The position numbers were made by a program, and so were the translations under genes. Below, piece by piece: positions 1-12,219 of a stretch of 64,000 bases of DNA. The DNA comes from Aphelenchoides besseyi (taxonomy: Eukaryota; Nematoda; Chromadorea; Rhabditida; Aphelenchoididae). The stretch covers positions 434,001 to 498,000 of the forward strand of contig JAMPIQ010000003.1 of the NCBI GenBank assembly GCA_024699855.1. The letters run 5' to 3'. Position 1 is the first letter of the stretch. Each line of letters opens with the position of its first letter. The notes beneath the pieces are model-generated. The model saw only the letters and a list, made by a program, of their open reading frames with translations, was not told the DNA's origin and did not search any database.

Positions 1-3000
1 AACGCAAAGTCTTTCGACTACCGGAGACGCAAAAGATCCGACGGCCAAACATGAAAAAAATTTTGCAATCTGCATTTCGTGATTCCACGTTTTTGGATCA
101 TTTTGCGTTCATTCGCAACTACGAACGTCTTTTTCAATCTTTGTGCGAAAGTAAGGGGGTCCTCAAGCAAAGCAGTTAATTCGTTCAGTTCACTTGGACC
201 GTGATGAAGTTTTGGAGTTTTTGCGAGTGAACCACTTTGACTACGTGATTACCGAGCACGTCGATTTGTGTGGATCGGCGTTAAGTTACGCGGCAGGACT
301 AAAAACGCACGTTCTTGTTTCAACGTAAGTTCAATCGTTTGAAGTGTTTCAACTTCTTCAGATGCCCAATCTTCGAGCATACCGCCGGTTTGTTGGGTTT
401 GGAGTCGTCTACAGCGTTCGTTCCCTCATTCACGCCCGGTATTGCACTAACTCAAAGCCTGTGGTCTCGTCTGAAGAACTTTGTTGGCTGGCTTATTAGC
501 TATCGGGGTCTACAGTACGGTAGCGATCTTCTGACCGACATCTTTCGCGCAAAATTCGGCTCCAAGTTTCCGCACGTGGACGAAATCGTTTCCGAATCAA
601 CGGCTTTAACGTTGGTGAATGCCGACGAGTTTCTGGATTTTCCGCGGCCAATTCTCCACGACATCTTCTACATCGGGACTTTGGGTTATAAATCACAGAA
701 TTTGCCGTTGGAGATACAAAAAGACACGATCTTCTTTTCACTTGGCTCTGTAACAACTACCCGGGACCTTCCACCTTCCTTTCTGGTCAATTTGATTGCC
801 GCTGCACGTCAATTTTCAACCTACGAGTTTCTGATCAAAGTCGACGATGAGCACACGGTAACAGTCGAATGTTTTTATTTAACTTCGTTTTTAGTTCAAA
901 AACGAAACGAACGTCAAATTCGTCTCGTGGACTCAACAGTCACGGCTTTTGGCCTCACCTCGACTAAAACTTTTTATAACACACGGAGGCCAAAACTCCA
1001 TCATCGAAGCGGCCTATTCGGTAAGTTCAAATTGGAATCAAGAAAGTGCGCTGAGCACTCAAAGTTGTTGCGATCAAAAGATTCGTGAGTAAGCGGTGTA
1101 GTATGAACAAAGATCGTGCTTATTTCAAATCAAAAGACTGTCGGGTTCAAACTCTTCGTCTGGTTGAAAGAACGGAAACAAAATCGCGAGATCGTCCGTG
1201 ACAGATTAGTCGATCCAATATCGCCGCTACAAATTCCCGATCGGAATCTTTGCGCAAAACGTTTGTCTGCGTAATAATCTCAAACCACCTTTTTCCCAAT
1301 CATCAAATTCAAAACAAATGCAATTAGCGTTCTTCAACATCTTAACATCTCGCAAGCTTTAGGAATGCTAAGGAAAGACCCCAAACATTTTTGCGTCCTT
1401 ACTCCCGCTCTTCATCGACGGTTATTTTGGGGCTTTTGGTTTAAACTAATCGGTCCGATTGAACTTCGTCTGCAGCAGAAAGCGTACGGTAAATTGAATA
1501 CTCGAGAACTGTCGTCACTTTCGCACAATTCCTAGATCGCTGTGTTTGACGTGCAGAAGTCAAAACACAAATCTGAGCAGCGAGTTCAAATCGTGATCAA
1601 CTTGGTCATCACTATGAATCGGCATTTTAATTCTGGGTACCCAAAAAGGTACAGAAATTTCGTTAGACAAACTAATTCGAAGCTACGCCTTTCGGGTTGT
1701 TTATTTACGCTGCCCGTTGTTTATCATACGACTTCCGGGTGCAAGTGCTTCGGCAATACCGATGGGTTGGAAGATCGGCAACAAGGTTTTTTTGAACCTT
1801 AAGATCACCTGTTTTTCAATAACAGTAAGCTTGTGGTCCCTATTCTGATCGCTATGAACTTCCCAGATCGCTTTCTTGAAATAGTTGCGACGTTTGAAGT
1901 TTTCTTCCAACAAATGGAGTTCGAATCGACAAAGTGGTTTGATCCCGTTGAACCTACGGTCGCTGACTAATTGAATCGGTCGGACTGTACACGGTTGGTC
2001 TACTATACACTTGTTGACTGTGCCAGCTGAACCATTGAACTCGCCGTTTTCATCGCAACAACTTTTCCGACCTTCGAATCCAAGAAACCAACTTGCTTCC
2101 AACTATCAGAACGTCGCATTCGGTTCATTTTGTCATTAAGGCGGACATGTCCCCGATTCGTGGGGTTTGTAAAAATGCAAAAAAACTTATTTACAAACTC
2201 TCGGCTATTGCGTTCGAATTGATTAATTGAACTTGTAAGCGATCTTACGGTCGTCGAAGAAAGTGCACAAACCGCCGACTACTTTAAACTAATCGATTTG
2301 TTGTCATTGACAACAATTCTACGTTTACTGAAAGAAAGCTGATCAGTTGTTTATCGTTTGATTTCTATTTCAAAAGCGTGTAGTTGAGTAATTGGCGTAA
2401 AAGAAGCTATTTTTGGGCGAGTATGTTGAAATCCGATTCCTTCGACGATAACACGGAGCTTTCTAATCGATTAGTTGGTTCTGAATTCCGAAGAAGCCAC
2501 TGTTTCGAATAGCGATGGTGCGAATGAGAGCTTAGGACTCTTACTCGCACAGTCATCTTGTGATGTTCAAAAAGCGAATTCCTTTCAAAAACCCGAACAT
2601 TGATGCACAAGAATTCGATGACCACTTTTCGTTGATAGCTTTGTGGCTAATCGACGCTAATGGCGATCAATGCTCATCGCTATCTGCGTCATTAAGATCA
2701 TACTCCACGCTCATTGAACTTCGATGACTAACCAATTTTTTAGGGAACTCCGTTGATCCTGCTGCCTTTCTTCGTTGATCAACATCGAAATGCAGCCGCT
2801 GTTGAACGAAATGGTTGGGGCCGTATTTTCGAGAAGCGTCTATTATTGGACGGTGCAAATAAGTTGGTCGAAATGATTCGAGAGCTTCTGGATAATCCAC
2901 GGTGAGTCTATAGTCTTTCGACCTTCCAACGCTTTTTTGCAGATTCGCGCAGAATGCCGCTCGTTTATCACGCATTCTAAAGAAACGTCCACAATCCGCG

Positions 3001-3246
3001 GAACAAAAACTTCACGACGCTTTTCATCTTCTTTCTTTGGCCAATGGAACATTGAAAGAATTGAACTCGGACTCGCGGCGTTTGAATGTCGTCCAACGCA
3101 ATTCGTGGGATATTCTAATCGCATTAGTCACAATAAGTGTCCTTGTAATTCAAACGACCGTCTTTCTTCTCTATCAACTCAGCTGCTCTCTGAAGCGGAA
3201 GTGGCCACGCCAAAAGTACGCGAAACTGATCAACGGAAAGCGTTAA
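1..3246 (+). CDS. UDP-glucuronosyltransferase (5' truncated by window)
   Basis: Transfers a sugar from a UDP-sugar to small lipophilic molecules; family members sit in the ER membrane with the catalytic part in the lumen. Exons read as <1-147, 189-324, 362-857, 895-1020, 2744-2901 and 2943-3246, all phase-consistent. The acceptor half carries NADEFLDFPRP and FFSLGS. The donor-binding half reads FVSWTQQ, then LFITHGGQNSIIEAAY, then PFFVDQHRNA, the family signature. The C-terminus has one membrane helix (IALVTISVLVIQTTVFLL) and a basic tail ending at 3246, as in other UGTs. AATAAA lies about 30 bases downstream. The signature motif crosses a 1.7-kb intron while the other introns are 37-52 bases. 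The N-terminus and signal peptide lie upstream of the window. Family assignment is firm; substrate is unknown. Confidence 0.93.
1021..2743 (+). other. long intron of the UGT gene
   Basis: GTAAGT at 1021 and TTTTTTAG at 2743 join EAAYS to GTPLILLPFF in phase 0. The intron is about 40 times longer than its neighbours. Open stretches of 70-130 codons occur inside on both strands but show no recognisable motif or splice structure. I see no inserted gene or transposon ends. Confidence 0.75.
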
Positions 3247-3440
3247 AAGTCCAATCATTTGATCTCTATGTATAAATAAAATCCTATTACTTGTTTACGT
3301 AATCATCGAGCACAAGCAAAGTTATCGTGCAGAAACGGAAGTCATGTATCTGGCTGCTTCACATCTAAACCACGACCATCTAAACAAACAAAATCGAAAG
3401 TTTAAATTGAAGGCCTTTCTGCAATTTAAAAACATTAAAA

Positions 3441-4551
3441 ATGAATTTGAAAGTTGCGTTCGGGCTCTTGATTGTTTTTGGGCTTCTAATCGGAGCTGCC
3501 GATGGACATATCGGATTGTTGATTGGACTTGGAGCGAAGATTTTTAGCGGAATAGTCAAAGGTAACTTGTCTCCCTCTCATCTTTGTTGTATGTTTTCAG
3601 TTAACATGGAAATCTTCGGTCCAATCGCTATGAATGGATTCAAGGCTTTTTTTGGACTTTTGATGGGCTCCAAACATAATGGCAATGCGGCCGCAAATGC
3701 TGGCGGAGGACTTGGCGGAGCGTTTGGAGGTTCAGCTGGAAACGCCGCTGGAGGTTTGGGAAACTCTTGGGGTAACGGAGGCATCGGTGGAGCAGCAAAT
3801 GGCGCAGCGAATGGAGCAGTTAGCGGATCGAATAGTTTTATTAGCAATCTGATTTCTGGCTTTCAAGGACTTTTAAAGCAGTACTTTGGTATTGTTGCTG
3901 GTTTAATCGGTGGATCGAAGTCATGGGCTGACACAGTAAACGTCCTATTCACTATCATTGTAGCCATCTGTTTAGGTCAAATCAGTAGTTCAAGGTGGTC
4001 TAACTAATTTCTTCAATTTGTTCGGAGGTTTGGCGCTTTCGACACAAACCGCAATAGCTGATTTGCTCGCTCATACAATCCAAGTAATGAGTACCGTCCT
4101 GAAGCGTACGTTCATATTTTTATTTCCTAATCTTCGTTGCAGTTAAATTAGGTGTTGGACAATCAGCACTAGCAATTATGCAATCCGAAGGCAAATTGAT
4201 CAAATCGATAATGGAGAAACAGTTCTCGAACTTCGGCAGTTTGATCGGATCACTTGGAAATGCGGCGCCAAAAATCTCCGGATCTTTAGGTTTATCTTAT
4301 CATTTGGCCAAACAAAGCTATCAAACACAAGTGAAGAAACTCGACCCGCAAACTCGTCAGCATTACAACAAAGTAGGTGAACCGATTATGGTTTGCGAAA
4401 ACCCAAATTTCAGTTGGTTGATCACATGAAATCAACGCATCGAAAGTTAGGTGTCTTAATTCAAAAGGTCACTCCGAAGACTAAATCCGATTTGGGTGTC
4501 GTCTACAACGTGATGAAGAATCTGCATTTGCTTTCCGGTCAAGTTCTGTAA
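3441..4551 (+). CDS. secreted Gly/Ala-rich protein A
   Basis: Unrecognised family, 317 aa predicted. Exons 3441-3561, 3601-3935, 3976-4105, 4143-4372 and 4414-4551, all with clean GT-AG junctions. Residues 1-22 form a signal peptide (MNLKVAFGLLIVFGLLIGAA). A Gly/Ala/Asn-rich low-complexity segment occupies roughly residues 75-125. The C-terminal third is helical and charged, with the core AAPKISGSLGLSYHLAKQ. The same core and the same intron position right after it occur in the genes at 5873 and 7589, so the three are paralogues. Secretion is inferred from the signal peptide. Silk-like, cuticular or surface-coat roles are all possible and none is shown. Confidence 0.8.
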
Positions 4552-5872
4552 TGCCATTGATTAGAACTTCCTCGATCTAACGCGTGATAATAATGTGACG
4601 TAGCGACCGCTACTTTTTTCAAAATCTATCCGTACATATTTTTATGTCAATGTCTAGAGCATTAACTTTAGTAAAACACTACTGAAGGCAGTTTATGATA
4701 CAACGACATCTTATTTGACATCTGAGGGTTTGAAGATTTTCGCGCCAAATTTCAAACCGCGATTGCTCGGGCGTGTGAACCGCTTCAAGCCGTTTTAACA
4801 GCAATTTTAGAGTTGTCTGAGAACTATCGAATAAATCATCAAAGATCAATTTTTGTTTAGACATGACAGAGAAACCAAGCGCTCAACGTTTTTGGATTTC
4901 TGAGCACGTCGTTCACTTCAATGGGCCGTTTTCGAATGTGTTAGATTATAAAAATGAAAAAGAACTTGGCTTGATGCGGCACGTTGTCGCACACCACTGT
5001 GCCAAATTAAAGGCCTTAATTCGCATTTGGAAGAGAGTTATGGATTTTGGCGTGGACCCCACTCTCCAAGTCAACCTACATCAACAGTTTTCGATGTGTA
5101 GATTGTAAAATGTTCAAAACAAAAGTATACACAGTTTAACGCCCGTTTCAATACTCTTACAAAACATCTAATGTTAGTGCGATGTCATGAAGTCGACATC
5201 GATGTCAGGTTTAACATCTTGCTTTAACTTGTATTCTGATTGAACAAAAATATTGCTAGGTCAATGGGAACCGCGTAGCGTCGTCTAACGCCACTTCTAA
5301 ACTTCTAATTTGCTTGATAATTTTGAAATAAAACAATTTTATGTTGGAAAAATCATAAACAAAGTTTGAGAGACGAAGGAGATGTTTTCTTAAGAGTTTG
5401 TGGGACTACAAAATTGATTGTCCGTAAGAAGTTTGTGTAGCAACACAAAAACAAGAAGTTGAATTAAACTCTTTGCCTGAAGTGCTTAATCATCTCTTTT
5501 AATTGAAATTTTACGTTTATATATGACTTGGGTCAGGGTTCAACAACATTTCTTGTGTTTGCTAACCATTCTGATTGGTAGACAAAAAACTATTGAATAA
5601 ACATATGTAGACTAAAGGTTTGTTGGTGATTAGACTGCGATTAAGATCGACAGTCGGAACATAAGTTTCAGTCCAAAATGGAAAGATAGCAAGCTATTGA
5701 CGTCAAGACCAAAATTTACGCAGCTTTCGAAACACCAATCCGGCCAATGGCAACAACGAGCAGCTGCGCAAACGTGTAAGTTTCGGTTGTTGAACATTAG
5801 CGGACAAGGATTTTTGTTTAAAAAGCAAACCAAAAACGAAATTCGAACATAACTCGTTTAGAGAAGATCGCA
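4552..5872. other. intergenic, two doubtful open stretches
   Basis: Between paralogues A and B. Around 4730-4860 (+) an amphipathic open stretch (FEDFRAKFQTAIARACEPL) ends at 4860. A further 81-codon open frame runs 4863-5108. Neither has a convincing start, splice context or homologue that I recognise. They could be the remains of a fourth paralogue or chance. The rest (5110-5870) is AT-rich with no gene seen. Confidence 0.35.
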
Positions 5873-6900
5873 ATGCGTGTACTTCAATTGCTCGTCGTTT
5901 TCTCCCTGTTGGCGGCTGTCAATGCTTTTGGTTTGGATTTGTTGTTGGGAGCCGCTGGTGGATTGGCCAAGGGATTGATTGGTGGAACGATGGGGGCGTT
6001 GGGACCGTTAGCGAAAGAAGGTTTCGGCACGATGATGGACATTTTCGGTAGTGGAATGCAAGGAGCTGGTAGCATGGTAAACGGTGGACTGTCGGGAGCC
6101 GAAAATGCCGCCGGACAAGCAATAGATGGTGTAAAACAAGGAGTAGGTGGAATGGGCTCAGCTGCTCAACAAGGAATGGGTGGTCTTAGTTCAATGTTTA
6201 GTTCTATGCTTAAGGTAGATACTGGTTCATGTGTCTCAACCAATCTTTTAGGCATGGATGAACTTGATGCAACAATTCATGGGCGCCGGTGGAAGTTTGG
6301 CATCTGCTTTGTTCGGAATGATCAAGTCAGCTTTCATGAACTTCTTCAGCATCTTCGGCCAACTGAGTGGTGGTGCTAAAGGACAAATCGGCCATATGTA
6401 CTTGCAGACCGGTAAGACCTTTAACGCTGTGATGAAACTGAAGTTGAACCCCCAAAAACATCAAAAACTTATCCAACAAGAAATGAAAGCCGCCCAAAAA
6501 GTCTTCGAAACAAAATTCGATCACCCGCAAAAGCTGGTCGACGCTTTCCATCATCACGCTCCGCAATTGACATCCGCCTTCAAATTGGCCTTCAACCGTG
6601 CCTCCGAAGAGTTCCACAAACACCACGCAAAACTGAATCCCGAAGCCAAGAAAGGAGCTGCACAAGTGAGTTTGTACCCAGTTGATTAATTAGTCGCTTA
6701 GATGCACTTGCAATTGGCTCACGCCAAATTCGGTATCGGCGATTTGTTGAAACCTTTAGGTTCAATGCTTGGCAGCGGTCAATCAGCCGCTTCAAGTGGT
6801 GTTTCAACCTTCTTCCACATCCTCCAAAACATCATGAGCTGTAAGTTTGTGGCACATCAACTCATCTTAAAAGCTTTCAGTGGTGACCGGACTTTTTTAA
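5873..6900 (+). CDS. secreted Gly/Ala-rich protein B
   Basis: Paralogue of the genes at 3441 and 7589; 304 aa predicted. Exons 5873-6214, 6252-6665, 6702-6840 and 6881-6900; the last exon codes only for a short LVTGLF-type tail. The signal peptide is MRVLQLLVVFSLLAAVNA. It is followed by a Gly/Met-rich stretch with many GG and GM pairs, then a basic, His-rich helical part with the core APQLTSAFKLAFNRASEEF. The bases before the ATG read CGTTTAG then 10 bases, a possible trans-splice acceptor. Function unknown; predicted secreted. Confidence 0.8.
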
Positions 6901-7588
6901 ATCTGTTTTTTTTTTCTTGTCAATCCAATTATCAAATAAACATGTTGAATGAAACTATTGAATTGGTTAATGCGATTAAATTAAGTAGCAACCCCAACCC
7001 TAAAATCAAGAAACAATTTGAAATCAAAACCTAAATGAAGTGATTTCTGTATCAACGATGGTTTCCTTTAAACGATAAAAAGTTCCGAGTTCTCAACTGC
7101 TAAGTTGTTCTCTTTATTATCGCTCGAATTAAGTCAAGCAAACGAGCATGCAGTTATACGGCCATGAAAACTCATTAATGTTGAAATATCTACGTTTCAT
7201 AAAGTTCGTTCAAGATCGTGACTTCCATTGGTTTTGTTTTCTCAGCTGTCGATCACGAGAAATTTAGAAACTTAGAAACCTCCAAACAGCTGAGTAAACT
7301 TAATTAGCTTCCAAGTAACATCTGTTTAAGGTGAAATTTAAACGCTCATGACCAATTAAAAAACGTTGTTGTTAATTGAACTCAAATGGGAGTTTGGATT
7401 TTAATAACAAGATGCTCATCAACTATCGTAAGTATCGTTGTTGAGTTCGAAAGCCAGTAACTCGAATACAAACGTTTTTTCATTGGATCATGCGAAGACA
7501 TTACGTATCTGGATTTATTCGCTATTCAATAGGAACAAGTTGAACGATAAAATTTATTTAGAACTCTTTGAAATTTAGAGGGCGACAT
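6901..7588. other. intergenic, nothing seen
   Basis: AT-rich space between the 3' ends of convergent paralogues B (+) and C (-). No open frame with splice support, no RNA gene and no repeat recognised. Confidence 0.5.
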
Positions 7589-8599
7589 TCAAAACTGAAA
7601 ACTGTAAAGTAAGCAATCAGTCATTTGCTTTTTATTACCGTGCATTGCGTTGTTCATTAAGTGCAAAGACGAACCGAATTGTTTTTTCTGTTCTGCGTTG
7701 ATCGATCCGACGGTCTTCTGAATGTTGTTAAGAGTGCCGGACAGAAGACTTTTGATCTGAAAACAAAGGGCTAACACTTCGTATTCCTTAATTTACTTAC
7801 CTTTTTTAAGCCATCTTGAGCTCCGCTCTCCAGTCGTGTGAAGCCACGATGAAACTCGTCAGACGCTTTTTCATAAACCGTCTTCAACGTATCACCAATA
7901 ATCGGAGCTTTCGAACGAACGTTGTCGAATAGCGCTTTTTGATTCTTGTGGGGCGACTCCAACGCCAAACGCAATTGCGGTAACTCGTGTGTTGCAGTAG
8001 CCAACTTGTTCATTCGCACTGAATTCTCAAGATCAGTAGGTTCACAGTTATAACTCACGTTTCAAGACAGTTGTTGCCGCCGAATCGACTCGAGAAAACA
8101 ATCCGATAACCGCTTTTTGATGATGCTTAGTCATTCCACCAAACACCGAAAGTGCACCCGACATTCCGCTACTGAACATTCCCATGACCTAAAAACCTTT
8201 TGTTTGACCTTTCAATTATGTTTTAACTCACCGAGCTCATGGTTTGTTTTGCCATGCCGCCCAAGTTTTGAAACGTTTGCATGCTGGTGTTGATCAACTG
8301 GGTAAACAAATTTTGCGCTGTGGACATGAAAACCGGCGCTTTCTGGAACATCTGTTCCATGAATATGAATCCGGAGCGAATGGACGCTTGCAACAAATTG
8401 AACCCGGTGCCAATTGCTTCACGAACCAACGGTGCGAATGCTCCAACGGTTCCTAAAGAGAAGTTAGTGATCGAGACTTTTAACCACCTTCAATTCCGCC
8501 TTTCACGACTCCAGAAATCAGTCCACTTATCAATCCACCCAATTGGGCATTGGCGACACCGATACACAGGAAAACACAAACCAGTTGAAAGGATCGCAT
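7589..8599 (-). CDS. secreted helical protein C, paralogue of A and B
   Basis: Reads on the minus strand from ATG at 8599 to TGA at 7589-7591; 283 aa. Exons 8599-8485 (or 8488), 8452-8232, 8188-8059, 8018-7801 and 7756-7589. The signal peptide is MRSFQLVCVFLCIGVANA. Gly content is lower than in A and B. The core APIIGDTLKTVYEKASDEF aligns with B, and the phase-0 intron just after it is at the same place in all three genes. An alternative donor 3 bases earlier in exon 1 cannot be excluded. Convergent to gene B. Function unknown. Confidence 0.78.
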
Positions 8600-9413
8600 C
8601 GTATTGATGGGACAGTCAATATTCGCTTCGAATTTAAAACATCGCACTTCGTTCATTTTAACTATTTGCACAGCTTTTTGACGTAAAACTTGTAAACGAG
8701 ATTCGCAATTAGACGAAAAAGATTCGTTTCAGCGGTCCGACAGAATGCAACGCCTACTGATCAATTAAAACGAGGGAACCGCAGATCTATGATTAGTTTT
8801 TGCGGCAAACTGCTAAACAAACGCGCATCAATAACCGTTCTGCTTTCTACTTCAACTCGGTATTTGCAGTTTAGATTCTCATAATAACCGAAAGATATTG
8901 ATTATTCAAGATACGGCTATGGCTGACGAATTTCTTGAATTCATAACAAAAGGCCAAAAAAACCTAATTAGAAAACAAATTCCAGGAATCTGCAGTCTTA
9001 AACCATTTGTTGTGTTGGGCAGAAAACAGTAATGACTGTGAACAGAAAATAATTCACATATTCATCATTCTCAACAGCCAGATCTAGTGCTTTTTTATAA
9101 TTTACAATGAGTTATAAAGACCACACGCAGCGGCTTTTCACAATTCGACTTTTCCAGATGACGCGTGTAGTGATCGCTTTAAATCTTTTGAATCGCAAAA
9201 TTTGAAAGTCTAAGCACAACTGTTGATGTCCATCAACTAGCGTGACTGTGGAGTGCCTTCTTAATCAGTTTTGGAGCTACGATTTCAATCCATGTATTTA
9301 TGAGCTTCCGGTCAAAGCGTATTTCTGCACCATCCGCATTGCTAAAACAAGCTTAATACAAACAATGGGTTGAAAGTGTGTAAATCGAATGATGATTAAA
9401 GACATCAGATCCC
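8600..9413. other. upstream region of gene C, nothing else seen
   Basis: Non-coding by inspection. It must hold the promoter of the minus-strand gene at 8599 but I could not place a TATA box with confidence. Confidence 0.4.
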
Positions 9414-9595
9414 ACGACCAAGATTCACGGATCAGAAAGAAAACTGATTATCGACTGTGAGTTGATATCATCGGAGGCCAACGGGTTTGCTCCAATGATC
9501 TCGGTATACGAAAAGAATGAAAACTGAAAGCATAAAATCTGGAAGTTTGCTTGAAGCAAAATTTGAGCAAACGAACTCACAACCAAAATGATTGC

Positions 9596-9676
9596 TGATG
9601 AGAGTGGGATTCGAACCCACGCCTCCGAAGAGACTGGTGCCTTAAACCAGCGCCTTAACCGCTCGGCCATCTCACC
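9596..9676 (-). tRNA. tRNA-Leu (AAG)
   Basis: 81 bases. Acceptor stem GGTGAGA pairs with TCTCATC. The anticodon stem CTGGT/ACCAG encloses loop TTAAGGC, giving anticodon AAG. The long variable arm (TCTCTTCGGAGG) is typical of tRNA-Leu and the T loop is TTCGAAT. No intron. An identical copy lies at 31306-31386 on the other strand. Confidence 0.96.
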
Positions 9677-10012
9677 GTTGACAATTGCCAAGCAGTTCTG
9701 TGTGATCACAGCCATCAGTAAAAGCGGCTGTTGAGAGCAAAGTCTCTACACAACACTTGTTTCGGTTTCCAGAAACGGAGATCAAACGTTCGAGTCAAAC
9801 ACCGACTTTAATCCCCACTCCGCAAACCGGACAACAACGCGACTTAGAGACAACCAGAAGCTTTGTTCGCGTCGACCACCTTTCCAGCGTTTGCAATTAA
9901 ATCAGAAGGCCAATAGACTTAATTTATTACTTTTAAGCACAATCTTATTAGGCTCCTAAACACAGACTTAAAGAGGAGTACACAACGAAGCAAAACAAAA
10001 AAAACGAGCCAA

Positions 10013-11230
10013 CTACTTCTTGGCAGCATCATCAGCGTCCATTATTCCGGCGATAGTGATCTTGAATTTACATTGGTCTTCAGCCAAACATGGCGAGTCG
10101 TAGACCTTGCACAATCGTTCCTCCTTCATTCCCTTGCGTAGATAGAGACTAAAAACCAAAGCTGAGAATCGAAAGTAGAATAGAACTCACCGCGTAGTCG
10201 AAGTGTGGGCCAAGATGTTACCGCCGGCCGGTTTCTTCGGATCCGATTGGAACAGTCCGGCAGCACCATCGACTTGAGCGATCACCTGATTAGTGATGAC
10301 GATCGCCACTCCGAACTCGTCGGCCAATTTGATCAGAGAACGCAGAAAAAAAACCAAATGCTGTTGGCGTGCACACAACTCGCCCCGACCCACAAACTCG
10401 CTACGATAATTGGCCATGATCGAATCGACGATGATGAGTGCGTAACGCGACTCGCACATCATTGCGGCCGCTTGAGTCAGCAGCGTCAACTGATGATCGG
10501 TGTTGAAGGCGCGAGCGAAGGCACAGTTGTCCAGAACGGTTTGGGTCGAGAGTTTGAAGCTGAACACAGAAACTGAGCGCTGAAATGAAAAGATCTCACC
10601 GTTTAGCGATGCACATCAATCGCTCGGGTCGGAAAGTGCCCTCTGTGTCGATCCACAAACACTTTCCCTCGGCACCACCCATCGACAGCGGCAACTGACA
10701 CATGACAGCGAGAGTGAAACACAGTTGACTTTTGCCCGATCGCGCCTCTCCGAAGATCTCCGTGATGCAACCGGTCTCTATACCCCCGCCCAACATCTTG
10801 TCCATCTCGTCGCTTCCCGTGGAGATCTGCAACAACTCGGAACGACGTTCGTGAAGCGCTGTTGCCAACATGAATCCCATGGGCACCAGCTTCTGAGCTG
10901 TCTCCTAAAAGCCAATGGAATAGAGGTTGCGAAATCGAACTCGCCTGCAAATTCTGGGCCTTTTCTTCGCCGACATTCTTGACCGCAACGATCAACTTTC
11001 TGGGAGCGTGTGCAATCGACTGAACGGTGTGGAAGCCAGCTGCTTTCATGAGTTTGATGAGCGGCTTGGCGATTCCATGTTTCTGAAACAGAGACGTAAG
11101 AGCCGTCGAATTGGTTGGAACTGACCTCCAAATCTTCGATCAGTGTGTATTCTCTTGGATCGTCATTCTTGCTGTTGCTACTCGACTCGGCCACTTCCAT
11201 CCGTGAACGCTTCGACGAACAGCTTTGCAT
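10013..11230 (-). CDS. rad-51: RAD51 recombinase, left copy with altered core motif
   Basis: Strand-exchange ATPase of homologous recombination, nuclear. Exons 11230-11126, 11082-10945, 10904-10600, 10559-10191 and 10148-10013; 350 aa, the usual RAD51 length. Seen: an N-terminal helix-hairpin-helix-like domain ([10 protein letters not shown]), LVPMGF, Walker A GEARSGKS, the FRPERL segment, Walker B LIIVDS and VVITNQ-like IVITNQV. The second intron is GC-AG. Unlike the copy at 29753, the segment HLARFLRSL reads HLVFFLRSL because CGAG became AAAA within an A-rich patch. That replaces a nearly invariant Ala-Arg pair, so this copy may be impaired. KLVPMGF and the overall sequence favour RAD51 over DMC1. 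Confidence 0.9.
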
Positions 11231-11508
11231 CGTTGGAGATGAGAAAAGCAAAATGGCCGACCATTCGGCAAGTCGTGAGGGCACCAGAAATTCAAACGTA
11301 AAAGCGAATCGCTGTGGAAACCGTCCATTTGACCAAATTAGTCCAACTATTATAAGGTAACAGGCACCAAACCGCTTCATTAGTTTGTTTCGAAGAAATC
11401 GATCGATGTTAAAGTGCGTTGTCTTTCTCACTGCGTGGGGCGAAATATACAGGAATAAAAGCTTTATTATCAAACAGGGCGCCACAATTTATAGGGGCGG
11501 GCGGAGGC

Positions 11509-11551
11509 GGCCGTTGAGTCGACCTGCGCCCAACGGGTCGGCTCAACGGCC
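11509..11551. repeat. 16-bp-stem hairpin
   Basis: GGCCGTTGAGTCGACC at 11509-11524 faces its reverse complement at 11536-11551 with one wobble (G-T) pair and an 11-base loop. It could be structured RNA, a replication-slippage palindrome or an element remnant. Confidence 0.7.
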
Positions 11552-12219
11552 GTCAATTCGAACGCGGGCTCTTTCCTATTTAATTCCCCCATCCGACCGC
11601 TCGCTCAAATTTTTTTCGCATTCTAATTCGCTCGCGTTTAATTTAGTCCCGCGTTCGATTCCTGTTGCTCGCATTTTATTTTTCGTTGGTCGTAAGCGGT
11701 TGAAATGAATTTGTTTTGTTTGCCGATGAATACGGTTCTCTTAACAAACCAAAAAATTTCCCTCAAGCGATCTGCTACCGCCACTTGTTCACATTCCCAC
11801 TTAACTAAACGCCAAGCTACCAAACCACACCAACCGCCGGTTAGTCTCCGCCAGAGATGTAGCGTTGGCGGCGCAGCCGGTTGAAAGTTCGGGATCTTTC
11901 CTAGGTGATCCCCCTCCCCCCCGCCCATTCGCTCGCAACTTCTTCAGCCAGCTCCTCGCCGCTTGAGCGGCCTCCGTCGACTCACTTTTCAGCGCCTTAG
12001 ATCGCACGGCCATTTGGATCACACTAACAACAGCTCCTAAACGCGTTTTCACTCATCCTTTTTTTGAATCCCTGGAACTAATATTTCAACTCGTCTTAAA
12101 CTCGCAACCGAAGGTTAGGTGGCGATCCTGGCCGCGGTTCGTACTGTAGCGAGCGCTTTAGCTACTCGCAATTTTTCTCGAGTCGCGCGGGCTCTCCTGG
12201 GAAAGACCCGGAAAGATCC

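Larger units (their letters stand above)
9414..11343 (-). repeat. left arm of inverted rad-51/tRNA-Leu duplication
   Basis: 1930 bases that match 29640-31568 in reverse orientation almost base for base. Differences I found: an A8 versus T7 run downstream of the gene, and a patch near 10345-10352. The outer edge at 11343 and the inner edge at 9414 (ending in TGGTCGT on the minus strand) are sharp; flanks are unrelated. The arm holds a complete rad-51 gene, its short 5' flank and a tRNA-Leu. Confidence 0.93.

Noticed and set aside
3578..3847. Pro/Ala-rich minus-strand ORF
   Set aside because: Antisense shadow of the Gly/Ala-rich coding sequence of gene A.
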